DNA of 64,000 bases. Origin: Cupriavidus gilardii. GTDB taxonomy: Bacteria; Pseudomonadota; Gammaproteobacteria; Burkholderiales; Burkholderiaceae. The position numbers were made by a program, and so were the translations under genes. The notes under the pieces were generated by a model. The model saw nothing but the letters and a program-made list of their open reading frames with translations, did not search any database and was not told the DNA's origin. Shown piece by piece: positions 19,377 through 29,612 of the stretch (its first letter is position 1; every line of letters begins with the position of its first letter). The stretch spans positions 124,001-188,000 of the forward strand of contig NZ_JABTYE010000002.1 of NCBI RefSeq assembly GCF_013314895.1, in the 5' to 3' direction.

Positions 19377-21332
19377 TCACGCGCGCGAAGGCGGCGGGCA
19401 AGCCGGCAGGAACAGCGTCACCGTAGTCCCCTGGCCAGGGGCCGAGCGCACCGTGACCGCCCCGCCCGCCTCGCGACAGAAGTCGCTGACCTGGCTCAGG
19501 CCAAGGCCCGTGCCGACCCCGTCCGGCTTGGTAGTGAACAGCGGTTCCAGCGCGCGATCCGCGACATGGGCCGGCATGCCGATGCCGCTGTCGCTGACCC
19601 AGAGCCTCACGTAGACGCCGCGCATCGGCGTCGCGGCATCCGAGCCGTCGTCGGAGAGGTCTTCGCCCGTCTCTTCAGTTCGATCGTCGTCGGCGCGATC
19701 GACGCGATCGGCGCCATCGGCGCCCTTCCGTTTCCGCGGACGCGGCGCCAGCCCCGGCGGCAGCGTCGCCGTGCCGCCATAGGCGGCCCCGAGATTGGCG
19801 GCGCCGATTTCAAGCACGCCGCCCTCCGGCATGGCATCGCGCGCGTTGGCCGCAAGGTTCAACAGCGCGAGCCCCAGCTCGCAGCGGTCGGCAAGAACCG
19901 GCAGGCAATCGGGACTGACCGCATATCGCAACGCGATGCCCGGGCCGAGCGTCGCGCGAATCAGCGGATCGCATTGCAGCAACTCCTCGTGCAGCGCGAT
20001 GACCTCGCTGCGATGCTCGCGCCGCCGTACGACGCCGAGCAGGCGGTCCGCCAGCAGCGCACCGCTGGCCAGGCTCTTGCGGATGCCGGCCAGCGCGGTC
20101 CTGTTGGTCCTATCGATGCGATCGATGCGGTCGATGCGGTCGGTGCGACCGGTGCGGTCGGCCCGCTCGGCATTGCCGGCCACACCCGGGCGCAACAGCA
20201 GCACGTCGGTATAGGCCGAAATCACCGCCAGCACATTGCGGAAGTCGTGCGCGACCGAGCCGATCAACTGCCCCATCGCCTCGAACTTGCGCGACTGGCG
20301 GTAGCGCTTCTCCAGCTGCTCGCGCCGGGCGCATTCCTCGCGCCAGCGCCGCCGCGCCGCCTCCTCGGCGCGAATGCGCCGCAGCGCGCTCCACAACGAC
20401 AGACACAGCACCGCGGAAACCATCGCGGCAGCCAGCGAGGCGGGCGCCATGCGCCGCCACCAGGCGCGATAGACCGCGCGATACGGCACGCTGACCATGG
20501 CGCTGGCGACGCCGTCGCCGACGGGATGAACCGTCACGAGCCACGCATGGCCGTCGGCCCGCTCGATCCGCTGCGCTCCATCGTTGTCGCGCCCGCGGCT
20601 GACCGTGGCCGCGAAGCGCGCGGCGTCCGGGTCCGGCCATGGATACGCGGTCAGCACCGCGCCATCGCTGCGCACCAGCGCCGCGCGGTAGCCGTCGGTG
20701 TGTTCGAGCAACTGCCGGTAGAAGTCGGCGAAATAGGCGGGCCGCAACGAGATCGAGACGATGCCGGCCAGCTGATGGCCGTGCATGCGGGGCATGCTGG
20801 CCTTGAACACGGGCTCGGGGATCACGCCACCGATCAGCACCGCCGACAGGTGCAAGGGCTCGCGCTCCACCATGATCGCGCGATAGTCCTCGCGTCCGGC
20901 GATATTGAGCGCCGGCGCCGGATAGAGCAGGCTGCTGACCAGCAGCGTGCCGTCGTCGCCGAAAATCGCCAGCGCAAATGCCTGCGGCAGACGGTGGCCC
21001 ATGCGCGCCATGCGGCGATGCAGTTCGAGCTCGTGGTGCCGAATGTCCGCGTTGCTCCATTGCGCGGTCAGATCGCGCAGGCGCTGGTCGGCCAGCCGAT
21101 TGCTCTCCATCACCTTGCTGGCGTGCTCCTGCACCACCCGCGCCAGCAGCGCGCACTGGCGCTCGGCATCGGCAAACGCATCGCGCAGCGCCAGCCAGCC
21201 CCAGCCGGCGAGCAGGCACAGCGGCAGCAGCACGGTACTGGCCAGCAGCAGCGCGGTGACGCGCCGGCGCAACGGAAAATTGGAAGGGGGGTCGGGCTGG
21301 AGGGTTTTCGCAGCGGGATCGGACGTGTCCAT
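19377..21332 (-). CDS. Membrane sensor histidine kinase with extracytoplasmic dCache-like domain
   Basis: A 651-residue kinase. One membrane helix (about 25-48) and a second (about 290-308) flank a periplasmic Cache-like sensor domain of some 240 residues. The H-box is GSVAHDFRNVLAVISAY (His near 361), the N-box NLAANARDAMPEGG, then the G-boxes DSGIGM and GTGLGLSQVSDF. Two short repeats interrupt it: RTDRIDRIDRIDRTNR after the H-box helix and GADGADRVDRADDD in the ATPase lid region. No response regulator lies next to it, so the kinase is an orphan. Divergent from a small hydrophilic protein gene. Ligand unknown. Confidence 0.92.
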   Translation of the reverse strand: MDTSDPAAKTLQPDPPSNFPLRRRVTALLLASTVLLPLCLLAGWGWLALRDAFADAERQCALLARVVQEHASKVMESNRLADQRLRDLTAQWSNADIRHHELELHRRMARMGHRLPQAFALAIFGDDGTLLVSSLLYPAPALNIAGREDYRAIMVEREPLHLSAVLIGGVIPEPVFKASMPRMHGHQLAGIVSISLRPAYFADFYRQLLEHTDGYRAALVRSDGAVLTAYPWPDPDAARFAATVSRGRDNDGAQRIERADGHAWLVTVHPVGDGVASAMVSVPYRAVYRAWWRRMAPASLAAAMVSAVLCLSLWSALRRIRAEEAARRRWREECARREQLEKRYRQSRKFEAMGQLIGSVAHDFRNVLAVISAYTDVLLLRPGVAGNAERADRTGRTDRIDRIDRIDRTNRTALAGIRKSLASGALLADRLLGVVRRREHRSEVIALHEELLQCDPLIRATLGPGIALRYAVSPDCLPVLADRCELGLALLNLAANARDAMPEGGVLEIGAANLGAAYGGTATLPPGLAPRPRKRKGADGADRVDRADDDRTEETGEDLSDDGSDAATPMRGVYVRLWVSDSGIGMPAHVADRALEPLFTTKPDGVGTGLGLSQVSDFCREAGGAVTVRSAPGQGTTVTLFLPACPPPSRA

Positions 21333-21426
21333 GACAGGAGCCGGGCGCGGCGTGACGTCGCCGTTCGGCCGGGTGCGAGCCAGCTTAGTGAGCGACAGCG
21401 AGGCTGCAACAGCGGGGGCGTCAAAA

Positions 21427-21450
21427 GCTATAGATGCGGCTATAGATGCG
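21427..21450. repeat. Perfect 12-base direct repeat
   Basis: GCTATAGATGCG is present twice in tandem between the divergent kinase and the hydrophilic-protein gene. It contains TATAGAT, so it could duplicate a -10-like element. Confidence 0.5.
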
Positions 21451-21618
21451 GCCCGCCCGGGCCCAATGAATTACAACGTCCATGTAAAACCGGCCGGAGA
21501 CCCGGGTCGCCCGCCGCAGAACGCCGCGCCACGGGGCCCGCCGCGGCAAGGCATCGCGATTGGCATGGTTAGTGCTCATTGCATCGGAAGTGCAACTTGC
21601 CTTCGACGGAGTGGACGC

Positions 21619-21948
21619 ATGGCAACAGAACCTCGGCCCGGGAACGCCTCCCCTGACAGCGAATCTCCCAAAGGCGGCGACACTGGGCGGCAAACCAGCG
21701 ATCCCGTAGGCCAACGCAAGGATCAAGGCTCGGACCGGAATGCCGGCCAGGCTTCGGGCCCCGCCCCGGCGCAAGGCGCCCCGGATGCGGGCGGCGGGGA
21801 CGGCCAGCGCGACAGCGGCAGTTCGCCGGCGCGCGAGTCGGATCCGGCGGCCGGGCGCGACCTCCCCGATGAAAACGGCGAGCCCCCCTCGGTCAAGCGC
21901 CCCGGCGGCAATCCCGAAGAAAGTGAGCCGCCGGTCGAAAACATCTGA
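21619..21948 (+). CDS. Hydrophilic disordered protein, function unknown
   Basis: A 109-residue protein with almost no hydrophobic residues, rich in Gly, Pro, Asp, Ser and Glu (SPKGGDTGRQTSDPVGQRKDQ). ATG 21619 has GGAG seven bases upstream. The composition resembles hydrophilin or desiccation-type proteins, but no motif proves this. The coding call rests on the ribosome site, the lack of a competing gene and codon bias typical of the window. Confidence 0.6.
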   Translation: MATEPRPGNASPDSESPKGGDTGRQTSDPVGQRKDQGSDRNAGQASGPAPAQGAPDAGGGDGQRDSGSSPARESDPAAGRDLPDENGEPPSVKRPGGNPEESEPPVENI

Positions 21949-22082
21949 ACCGATCGCGAAAAACGTCCTAAAACACTAGAGCACGCCGCCATCAACACGC
22001 AGCCATTCCCGGCATGCGGTCGCGCGCCTCGGGTTTCGCCTGATCCGAACGACCATCGCCTCATTGCCGGGCCGAGATTGCC

Positions 22083-22604
22083 GTGTTTGCCCAAGCCCGT
22101 TTGCCGAACCGCCCGCACACCGTGAAATCGACCATTCCGTCCCCAGACGACCCGACCGCCATGCTGGCGGCATTGGGCGAACTGGCCGCGCTCTGCGGAC
22201 AGGCGCTCGAAGCCGCATCGGTAGGCGCCGCCGACCCGCAATTGCGCGCGCTGCTGATCCACCGCGCCAACCTGCAGCGGCGCGCGGCCGCCGATCTGTC
22301 GCATCGGGCCATCAGTCCGGCCGCGCCGTCGCCGCACGGTGACGGCGCCGCGCATCGCGAGCGGCCCGGCGATACGCCGCTGCAGCTGGCCTGCCGCCGG
22401 GCGGGCCGTTCGGTCGCCGCCTGCGGTGCGCTGCTGCGCAGCGAGCTGGAGGATCCGATGCTGCGGCCGCTGCTGATTCGCTATTACCACGAAGCGGCCG
22501 ATCTGCTGCGCGTACTCGAGCAGTTGACGCGCGAGCATTACCCGGCGACCACCCGCCGTTCGCCCTCGCGGCCCGTCGCCACCCGGCCCACGCCGCACCG
22601 CTAG
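22083..22604 (+). CDS. Hypothetical helical protein
   Basis: Up to 173 residues, mostly helical, with two similar Ala/Leu-rich halves (MLAALGELAALCGQALEAASV... and LQLACRRAGRSVAACGALLRSELEDPMLRPLLIRYYHEAADLLRVLEQL). The second half loosely recalls four-helix DUF2383/PA2169-type proteins, but this is weak. Start uncertain: GTG 22083, GTG 22122 and ATG 22161 are in frame with no strong ribosome site. Confidence 0.55.
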   Translation: MFAQARLPNRPHTVKSTIPSPDDPTAMLAALGELAALCGQALEAASVGAADPQLRALLIHRANLQRRAAADLSHRAISPAAPSPHGDGAAHRERPGDTPLQLACRRAGRSVAACGALLRSELEDPMLRPLLIRYYHEAADLLRVLEQLTREHYPATTRRSPSRPVATRPTPHR

Positions 22605-22622
22605 CCCGCAAAGGCCGTGTCG

Positions 22623-22967
22623 ATGCAAACGAATCCGCCGAACTCGCCCGATCCGCAGAACCCGCAGACCACCCCCGCCGAACTGCGCCGTACATCGGCG
22701 GATCCGGTCACGCCGCCTACAACGCCACCCATAACGCCCCCCATCACGCGGCCCGCATGGATGCGCGTGCTGGACGCGCTGGCGATGACGCTGCTGGTGA
22801 TCGCCGGCGTGCACGAGGCGGTGATCTGGCTGGGTGGAGAAGGCTGGCTGGCGCGGCTGCCGAGCGCTGGCGGCAGCGACAACGCCGTGGTGGTCGGCAT
22901 CGTGTTCGCGCTGGCCGCGGCCTATGGGGTCTATCTGGTCGTGCGCAGTTGGCGCCGGGTCGGCTGA
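22623..22967 (+). CDS. Small membrane protein, function unknown
   Basis: A 114-residue protein with a Pro/Thr-rich N-terminus (TTPAELRRTSADPVTPPTTPPITPP) and two membrane helices (about 47-68 and 84-106). ATG 22623 is preferred over GTG 22617 because AAAGG precedes it by eight bases. It overlaps the 3' end of a convergent gene by 37 bases. The layout is similar to 12858-13169. Confidence 0.68.
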   Translation: MQTNPPNSPDPQNPQTTPAELRRTSADPVTPPTTPPITPPITRPAWMRVLDALAMTLLVIAGVHEAVIWLGGEGWLARLPSAGGSDNAVVVGIVFALAAAYGVYLVVRSWRRVG

Positions 22968-23563
22968 TCGCCCAACCGGCCTTCCTGTTCCGCCGTGTCC
23001 GGCTCGAGGTCCACGCCATGCTGTCTCCGCCAGCGGCGGCAGCGGAGAAACTCTTCCACGAAAGGCAACACGCCGCATAGCGCCGTCGCGACCAGCACCA
23101 CGGCCAGATACCAGCCCGGCAGCGGCGGCTGCTTCGGCGTCAGCGAGAAGTCGGCGGCCTGATCGTCCACGCCGAACAGCGCCAGCGCCTGCGGCCAGTG
23201 CGCGACCGCCACCAGCGCGAGAGCGGTCAACGGCAGCACCTCCAGCAGACCGTGCATATGCTGCTCGGTCGGCCCGATGATCCGTCGCCCATACGTGTAG
23301 TGCACATCCCACCAGGCGGTGGCCGCATGCACGAGCACGGCGACGATCATGATCGCCAGCACCAGCGCATTGACCTCGAAAAACAGCGCGAGCAGCACCG
23401 GCACCCCGACCTCGGCCAGCATCAGCAGATGCAGCGCCGATTCATAGGTGCCGGCGTTACGCTCGATCCGTTCGCGACGATGGCAGGCCCAGTCGCCCAG
23501 TCCCGCCACCAGCCAGAGCGGGACGAGGGCAAACATCAGGATCAGCGTGGCGGCCTCGGCCAT
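22931..23563 (-). CDS. Multi-pass membrane protein, function unknown
   Basis: A 210-residue protein with about five hydrophobic helices. The conserved-looking charged motifs WACHRRERIERNAGTYESALHL and WWDVHYTYGRRIIGPTEQHMHGLLEVLP contain several His residues that could bind metal or haem, but the family is not recognised. The polar C-terminal tail is rich in Arg and Gln. It starts nine bases after the SDR stop with GGGGA before its ATG, so it forms an operon with the SDR gene. Confidence 0.78.
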   Translation of the reverse strand: MAEAATLILMFALVPLWLVAGLGDWACHRRERIERNAGTYESALHLLMLAEVGVPVLLALFFEVNALVLAIMIVAVLVHAATAWWDVHYTYGRRIIGPTEQHMHGLLEVLPLTALALVAVAHWPQALALFGVDDQAADFSLTPKQPPLPGWYLAVVLVATALCGVLPFVEEFLRCRRWRRQHGVDLEPDTAEQEGRLGDQPTRRQLRTTR

Positions 23564-23572
23564 CGTCCCCGC

Positions 23573-24586
23573 TCATCGCACCCGCGTGCGCCGCATGCCC
23601 AGGGCGGCCGCGAGCGCCAGCGAGGCGCCGACCACCATCGCGCCCGTCATCACCGGGTGGCGCGTGCTGGCGGTATAGGGGCAAGTGCGCACGACGTGCC
23701 GGCGGCCCTCGCGCTCGACCAGGTCATTGGTGGCCTGGAACAGCGCATTGTTCTCGCGCGGACCGGCCGGACGAGCCGTGCACTGCGCCCTGCCGAGGAA
23801 GCGCCGCATTACCCGGTCGTACAGCGCCGGCATATGGTACGCAGCCGACGACATGGCCTTGGAGGCCGCACCAACGAACATGTCGCGGCGCGGATGCTCG
23901 GCGGCATACAGGATCGCCTCGGCCGCCATCTCCGGATCGTAGACCGGGGGCGCCAGCTCCGGCTCGACGTCGAGATAGTTCTTGGCGTGACTGGCGAACG
24001 GCGTATCGAGCGCCGCGGGCTTGATCAGCGTCACCGACACCGGCGCCCGCTCCTGCTCGAGCTCGAGTCGCAGCGAATCCGTAAAGCCCTTGATCGCATG
24101 CTTGGACGCCGCGTAGGCGCTCTGCAGGGGCAACGGCACATCGGAGGCCTCGCTGCCCATATTGATGATGGCCCCGCCCCGCTCGCGCAGATGCGCCGCC
24201 GCGACCAGCGAGCCGTGGACCACGCCCCAGTAGTTGGTGTCGAACAGCTTGCGCTGGTCTTCGACCGGGACTTCGTTGTAGCGGCCGTAGATCGTCACGC
24301 CCGCATTGTTGACCCAGGTGTCGAAGCCGCCGAAGCGCTCGATCGCCGCTTGCGCGAGCGCCTTGACGGCCTCGAGATTGCCGACATCGGTGGGTACGGT
24401 GATCACTTCGGATCCACCCTCGCGCAACTGTTCGGCAAGCTGGTGCAGCGCTTCTTCGCTGCGCGCGGCCAGGACCAGCTTTGCGCCGCGCGCGGCGGCC
24501 TTGCGGGCGGCCAGCAGGCCGACACCGCTGGTGGCGCCGGTGATCACGATGACCTGGGACCCGATTTTCTTCAGCGTCATTCTCAT
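23573..24586 (-). CDS. SDR-family oxidoreductase with C-terminal membrane anchor
   Basis: A 337-residue classical short-chain dehydrogenase. The nucleotide site is TGATSGVGLLAARKA, the structural motif NNAG, and the catalytic residues Ser (NMGSEAS) and Tyr/Lys (SAYAASKHA). After about residue 270 there is an extension ending in a hydrophobic helix (MTGAMVVGASLALAAALGM), suggesting membrane attachment. ATG 24586 is used because GGAG lies ten bases upstream; ATG 24580 is an alternative. It is followed closely by a membrane-protein gene. Substrate unknown. Confidence 0.88.
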   Translation of the reverse strand: MRMTLKKIGSQVIVITGATSGVGLLAARKAAARGAKLVLAARSEEALHQLAEQLREGGSEVITVPTDVGNLEAVKALAQAAIERFGGFDTWVNNAGVTIYGRYNEVPVEDQRKLFDTNYWGVVHGSLVAAAHLRERGGAIINMGSEASDVPLPLQSAYAASKHAIKGFTDSLRLELEQERAPVSVTLIKPAALDTPFASHAKNYLDVEPELAPPVYDPEMAAEAILYAAEHPRRDMFVGAASKAMSSAAYHMPALYDRVMRRFLGRAQCTARPAGPRENNALFQATNDLVEREGRRHVVRTCPYTASTRHPVMTGAMVVGASLALAAALGMRRTRVR

Positions 24587-25080
24587 CTGCTTGCTACTCC
24601 AGCGGCCCGCGTCTCCATGAACGGCTTCGCTTCGTCTCTTCATCGCGTGGCGCGAATCGATCGGGTCGAGATGGCGACGCCTGTGGCTGCCGGCACGGGC
24701 CTCCCCGCCGGCGGCTCTGGGCCTCTCGCAAGTAGCGTTCCCGATCGCATCGCTCGATCCGACACCCGGTATGCGCCGACTCTCGCGCACCTTGCACCGG
24801 CGCCACGCTCGAACGAGCGACACTGCCCCGCACTGCGGGCGCGTATTACAAAACGCTGCAATTTCGTCATACCCGCCGATGCGCCGCGGCAATGAGGTGA
24901 GCACATTTTTTTGTGCGCGATGGGAACCGAACAAGAAGCGCTATAACGCTTCTCGCCATCACCAACGTATCAACAGCCTGAGAAGTCGCATGCTGGCATG
25001 CAAGCTGCAATCACGCTGGCTTTACAAGCGAGCGGATCGCGGCTGTGACGGCTGGCAGCTCGCTCCCCTGGGAGCCCACC
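24587..25080. other. Divergent intergenic region with a palindrome
   Basis: The 494 bases between the SDR and GT4 genes contain no recognised gene. AGAAGCG-CTATAA-CGCTTCT at 24934-24953 is a seven-base inverted repeat whose centre holds TATAAC, a possible -10 box for the glycan operon. GCACATTTTTTTGTGC at 24901-24916 is a second small hairpin. Confidence 0.45.
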
Positions 25081-26352
25081 ATGCAAAGGATCGCGTTGAT
25101 CAGCGAGCACGCTTCCCCTCTGGCCGGACCGGGCAGCGTGGATAGCGGCGGACAAAATATCTACGTGGCGCAGCTGGCGCGCCATCTTGGCAAGCGCGGC
25201 TATCCGGTCGACGTGTTCACACGTCGCGACAAGGGCCTGCTGCCCGAGGTCGTCGCATTCGCCCCCAATGTGCGAGTCATCCATGTTCCCGCAGGCCCGG
25301 CGGTCCACGTGCCCAAGGAACAGCTGTTGCCTTATATGGATGAGTTCGGCACCTATATGGCCGAATTCATGGCGCGCGATCGCGTCGGCTATATGGTGAT
25401 GCACGCGAACTTCTTCATGTCCGGTCTGGCGGCACTGCGCGTCAAGCAAAAGCTTGATATTCCGCTGGTGATGACCTTCCATGCGCTCGGCAAAGTCAGG
25501 CGCCTGCACCAGGGCAGCGCCGATGGCTTCCCCGATTGCCGCTTCGAGATCGAGGAGCGGCTGGTGCGCGAGTCCGACTGCGTGATCGCCGAGTGCCCGC
25601 AGGATCGGCACGATCTGATCCGCCTTTACGGCGCCGACCCCGGCGCCATCGAAACGGTGCCCTGCGGATTCGATGGCGACGAGTTCTCGCCGGTGCCGCG
25701 GCTGGAGGCCCGCCGTGCGCTCGGCTGGCCCTCGCACGAATTCTCGGTGCTGCAGCTCGGCCGCATGGTGCCGCGCAAGGGCATCGACAATGTGGTGCGC
25801 GCGATGGGCGAACTGCGACGCGCGTTCGGGCTGCGTGCGCGGCTCTATGTCGTGGGCGGCAACTCGGATCAACCCAGCCCTGCCGCCACGCCCGAAATCG
25901 GCCGGCTGCAGAAGATCGCGGCCGAGGAAGGCGTGGTCGACGCGGTCACCTTCGTCGGCCGCCGCGGCCGCGATCAGTTGCGGCTGTTCTACAGCGCCGC
26001 CGATGTGTTCGTCACCACGCCCTGGTACGAGCCGTTCGGCATCACGCCGGTCGAAGCGATGGCCTGCGGCGTGCCGGTGATCGGCGCCGCGGTCGGCGGC
26101 ATCCGCAGCACCGTGCTGAACGGCCGCACCGGCTATCTGGTGCCGCCCAACGATCCGGCCGCGCTGGCCGCGCGGCTGGCGCGTCTGGCCTGCGACCCGA
26201 CGCTGGCCGAGCGCATGGGCGCATCGGGTCGCCGCCGCGCGCACGCGCATTTCACCTGGGCCGGTGTCGCCGCACGCATGGAAGCGGTGTACGCGCGGCT
26301 TGCCGGCGTCACCGTCGACGAAACCGCGCAAACGCCGCAAGTTGCGGCCTGA
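25081..26352 (+). CDS. Glycosyltransferase family 4 (sucrose-phosphate-synthase/MshA-like)
   Basis: A 423-residue GT-B enzyme. ATG 25081 follows GGAG by six bases. The N-terminal motif LISEHASPLAGPGSVDSGGQNIYVAQLARHLGKRGYPVDVFTRR (read in pieces) is that of MshA/sucrose synthase-type GT4; the donor site is GRMVPRKGIDNVVRAM, then PWYEPFGITPVEAMACGVPVIG with the E-x7-E motif. It transfers a sugar from a nucleotide donor to an unknown acceptor. First gene of a plus-strand operon with an epimerase, PIG-L deacetylase and GT2. A pairing with PIG-L recalls mycothiol synthesis, but other genes of that pathway are absent. Confidence 0.92.
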   Translation: MQRIALISEHASPLAGPGSVDSGGQNIYVAQLARHLGKRGYPVDVFTRRDKGLLPEVVAFAPNVRVIHVPAGPAVHVPKEQLLPYMDEFGTYMAEFMARDRVGYMVMHANFFMSGLAALRVKQKLDIPLVMTFHALGKVRRLHQGSADGFPDCRFEIEERLVRESDCVIAECPQDRHDLIRLYGADPGAIETVPCGFDGDEFSPVPRLEARRALGWPSHEFSVLQLGRMVPRKGIDNVVRAMGELRRAFGLRARLYVVGGNSDQPSPAATPEIGRLQKIAAEEGVVDAVTFVGRRGRDQLRLFYSAADVFVTTPWYEPFGITPVEAMACGVPVIGAAVGGIRSTVLNGRTGYLVPPNDPAALAARLARLACDPTLAERMGASGRRRAHAHFTWAGVAARMEAVYARLAGVTVDETAQTPQVAA

Positions 26353-26364
26353 ACGGAGCCCCTC

Positions 26365-27503
<1,139 letters not shown>

Positions 27504-27507
<4 letters not shown>

Positions 27508-27731
27508 GCGCCAATATCACCTTCCTGGTCTACCGGCTGGAATGGCATCGCCGCCGCGCCGAGGCGCTGCATGCGGCGCGCAGCGGGCTCTATCGCCAGT
27601 TCGGCGATCAGCCCTCGTGCAAGATCTACTGGGCCGCCGACAGCTTTGCACACCGGAACACCACTGCCGTGCGCGCCCCCGATTGGCGCGATCCTTGCAC
27701 CATCGCGGACCCGCAAACCGAACCGGATTGA
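27504..27731 (+). CDS. Small hypothetical protein in the glycan operon
   Basis: A 75-residue protein starting [28 protein letters not shown]. The ATG overlaps the epimerase stop (ATGA) and is preceded by GGGGAG, and PIG-L starts three bases after its stop, so it is a tightly coupled operon member. It is basic in the first half with no recognised domain. Confidence 0.7.
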
Positions 27732-27734
27732 ACC

Positions 27735-28469
27735 ATGTCCCTGTCGGTCTCCGTTCCCCTGGTGGTCATATCGCCGCACCTGGACGACGCCGTATTCAGC
27801 TGCGGCAATCTGCTCGCGGCCTGTCCCGGCTCCGTGGTCGTCACCGTCTTCGCCGGCGTGCCGCCGGTCGACATGCCGGCGCCGGACTGGGACCGGCGCG
27901 CCGGCTTTTCCAGCGCCGCGCAGGCGGTGTTGGCGCGGCGCGAGGAAGATCGCGCCGGGCTGGCCATCCTCGACGCGCAACCGGTCTGGCTCGATTTCTT
28001 CGACAGCCAGTACAACCGGCACCACACCGTGGGCGAGATCGCCGCGCAGCTGTCGAAGGTGATCTCGCTGCATAACGCCTGCGCGGTGGTGGCGCCGTGC
28101 GGCCTCTACCATTCCGACCACAAGTTGGTGCACGAGGCGTGCGCCCGGCTGTGGCGCGAGCGCGATCACGGCGGCCCGCCCTGGCTTTATTACGAAGAGG
28201 CGATCTACCGGCGCAAACCGGGCATGCTGCACAAGCTGCTGGCGCGCTGGCACGCGGCCGGCACGGTGTCCACGCCGGTGGATCTGGCCATCGGCGAACA
28301 CACCGCCACCAAGGCCCGCGCCTGCAACGCCTACGCCAGCCAGCTGGCGATGTTCGACTCCAATACCATCAGCGATCTGAGCGCGCCGGAGCGCTATTGG
28401 CAGTGGGAGGCCAGCGGCGGCGATGCGACCGAGGCCCAGACCGCCTGCACCAGCGAGGGCAGCGTGTGA
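27735..28469 (+). CDS. PIG-L family deacetylase
   Basis: A 244-residue zinc deacetylase of the PIG-L/MshB/BshB type. The zinc/catalytic motif is SPHLDDAVFSCG (H15, D17, D18) and the second His motif is LYHSDHKLVHEACARL. The family removes N-acetyl groups from GlcNAc-type sugars on lipid, inositol or glycan acceptors. In context it probably deacetylates an intermediate made by the neighbouring GT4. It overlaps the following GT2 gene by four bases (GTGA). Confidence 0.92.
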   Translation: MSLSVSVPLVVISPHLDDAVFSCGNLLAACPGSVVVTVFAGVPPVDMPAPDWDRRAGFSSAAQAVLARREEDRAGLAILDAQPVWLDFFDSQYNRHHTVGEIAAQLSKVISLHNACAVVAPCGLYHSDHKLVHEACARLWRERDHGGPPWLYYEEAIYRRKPGMLHKLLARWHAAGTVSTPVDLAIGEHTATKARACNAYASQLAMFDSNTISDLSAPERYWQWEASGGDATEAQTACTSEGSV

Positions 28470-29419
28470 ACGCAGCGGATGGCATGACGGCGCCTGCGCT
28501 CGGTCGAGACCGGCAAGCGCAGGCGCCAGCGCGAGAGTCGACAAACACCGAAGCGCGCGTCAGCGTGGTGGTGTTGACCTACAACCGGCGCGAATGGCTG
28601 CGCGCTACCCTCACGCGCCTGTGCGCGCTGCCGGAGCGTCCGGCCCTCGCCGTGGTCGACAACGGCTCGACCGACGGCACCGCCGACATGGTGCGCCAGG
28701 ACTTTCCGCAGGCGGCCTTGCTGCGGCTACCCGCCAATCTCGGCGCGGCGGCACGCAATGTCGGCGTCGACTGGGCGCGCACGCCCTATGTCGCGTTCTG
28801 CGACGACGATACCTGGTGGCACCCCGGTGCACTGAAACTGGCCGCCGACACGCTGGACCGACACCATGACGTCGCCGCGCTGACGGCGCATCTGAAGGTG
28901 GTGCGCGACGACGGCGAGCCGCAGACCGACCCGATCAGCCGCATCATGGCCGACAGTCCGCTGCCGTCGTCGGGCCTGCCCGGCAAGGCGATCCTCGGCC
29001 TGCTGGCCGGCGCCACGGTGTTCCGGGCGGATGCCTACCGCCGCGCCGGCGGCTACCATCCGCGGCTGTTCATCGGCGGCGAAGAAACGCTGCTCGCGCT
29101 CGATCTGGCGGCCTTGGGCTGGCATCTGGTTTATTGCCCGGAGCTGATCGCCTACCACCAGCCCTGCCCGATACGGGCGCACAAGGTGCGGCGCAGATTG
29201 CTGGCCCGCAATGCGATCTGGTCGGCGTGGCTGCGTTTGCCCGCCGGCGCAGCGCTGCGCGAGAGCCTGCGGATGGTACCGGCGCTGCTGCGCGAAGGCG
29301 GGCTGGTGGGATGCGTCGATACCGCGCGCGGACTGCCTTGGGTGCTGCGCGAACGCACGGTGATTCCGCCGACGGTGCAGCAGTTGCGGCGTTATCTGGG
29401 GTCGGCGCAGATGCGGTGA
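28466..29419 (+). CDS. Glycosyltransferase family 2
   Basis: A 317-residue GT-A enzyme. GTG 28466 overlaps the PIG-L stop and has GAGGG six bases upstream. After a 30-residue polar leader come SVVVLTYNRREWLRATL, VVDNGSTDGTADMV, the DxD equivalent AFCDDDTWWHPGAL, and GGEETLLALDLAALGWHLVY. It transfers a sugar to an unknown acceptor in the same pathway as the upstream genes. It is the last gene of the plus operon, facing the convergent operon across REP elements. Confidence 0.92.
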   Translation: MNAADGMTAPALGRDRQAQAPARESTNTEARVSVVVLTYNRREWLRATLTRLCALPERPALAVVDNGSTDGTADMVRQDFPQAALLRLPANLGAAARNVGVDWARTPYVAFCDDDTWWHPGALKLAADTLDRHHDVAALTAHLKVVRDDGEPQTDPISRIMADSPLPSSGLPGKAILGLLAGATVFRADAYRRAGGYHPRLFIGGEETLLALDLAALGWHLVYCPELIAYHQPCPIRAHKVRRRLLARNAIWSAWLRLPAGAALRESLRMVPALLREGGLVGCVDTARGLPWVLRERTVIPPTVQQLRRYLGSAQMR

Positions 29420-29460
29420 GGGGGCGGGGTTCGCGGCGGTGGTTTAGTGGACGCCGTTTG

Positions 29461-29575
29461 CCCTCTCCCCCAGCCCCTCTCCCGCAAGCGGGAGAGGGGA
29501 GCAAACCCGCACGAGATTCGTAGACCGACTGTGTTCTCCCTCTCCCGCTTGCGGGAGAGGGCCGGGGAGAGGGCA
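29461..29575. repeat. Inverted pair of REP-like elements between convergent operons
   Basis: CCCCTCTCCCGCAAGCGGG... at 29474-29499 and the inverse CCCTCTCCCGCTTGCGGG... at 29538-29561 face each other, each flanked by an extra CCCTCTCC-type half arm. The pair lies between the stops at 29419 and 29613 and can fold in both transcripts, so it may act as a bidirectional 3' end. Confidence 0.75.
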
Positions 29576-29612
29576 ACGGCCGCGCACTGCGTGACAACGC
29601 CCGCCCTCACCC

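Noticed and set aside
18648..21572. 974-codon plus-strand open frame across pncC, the REP array and the kinase
   Set aside because: It crosses a repeat array and two clear genes in other frames; His/Arg/Gln-rich composition is typical of antisense frames.
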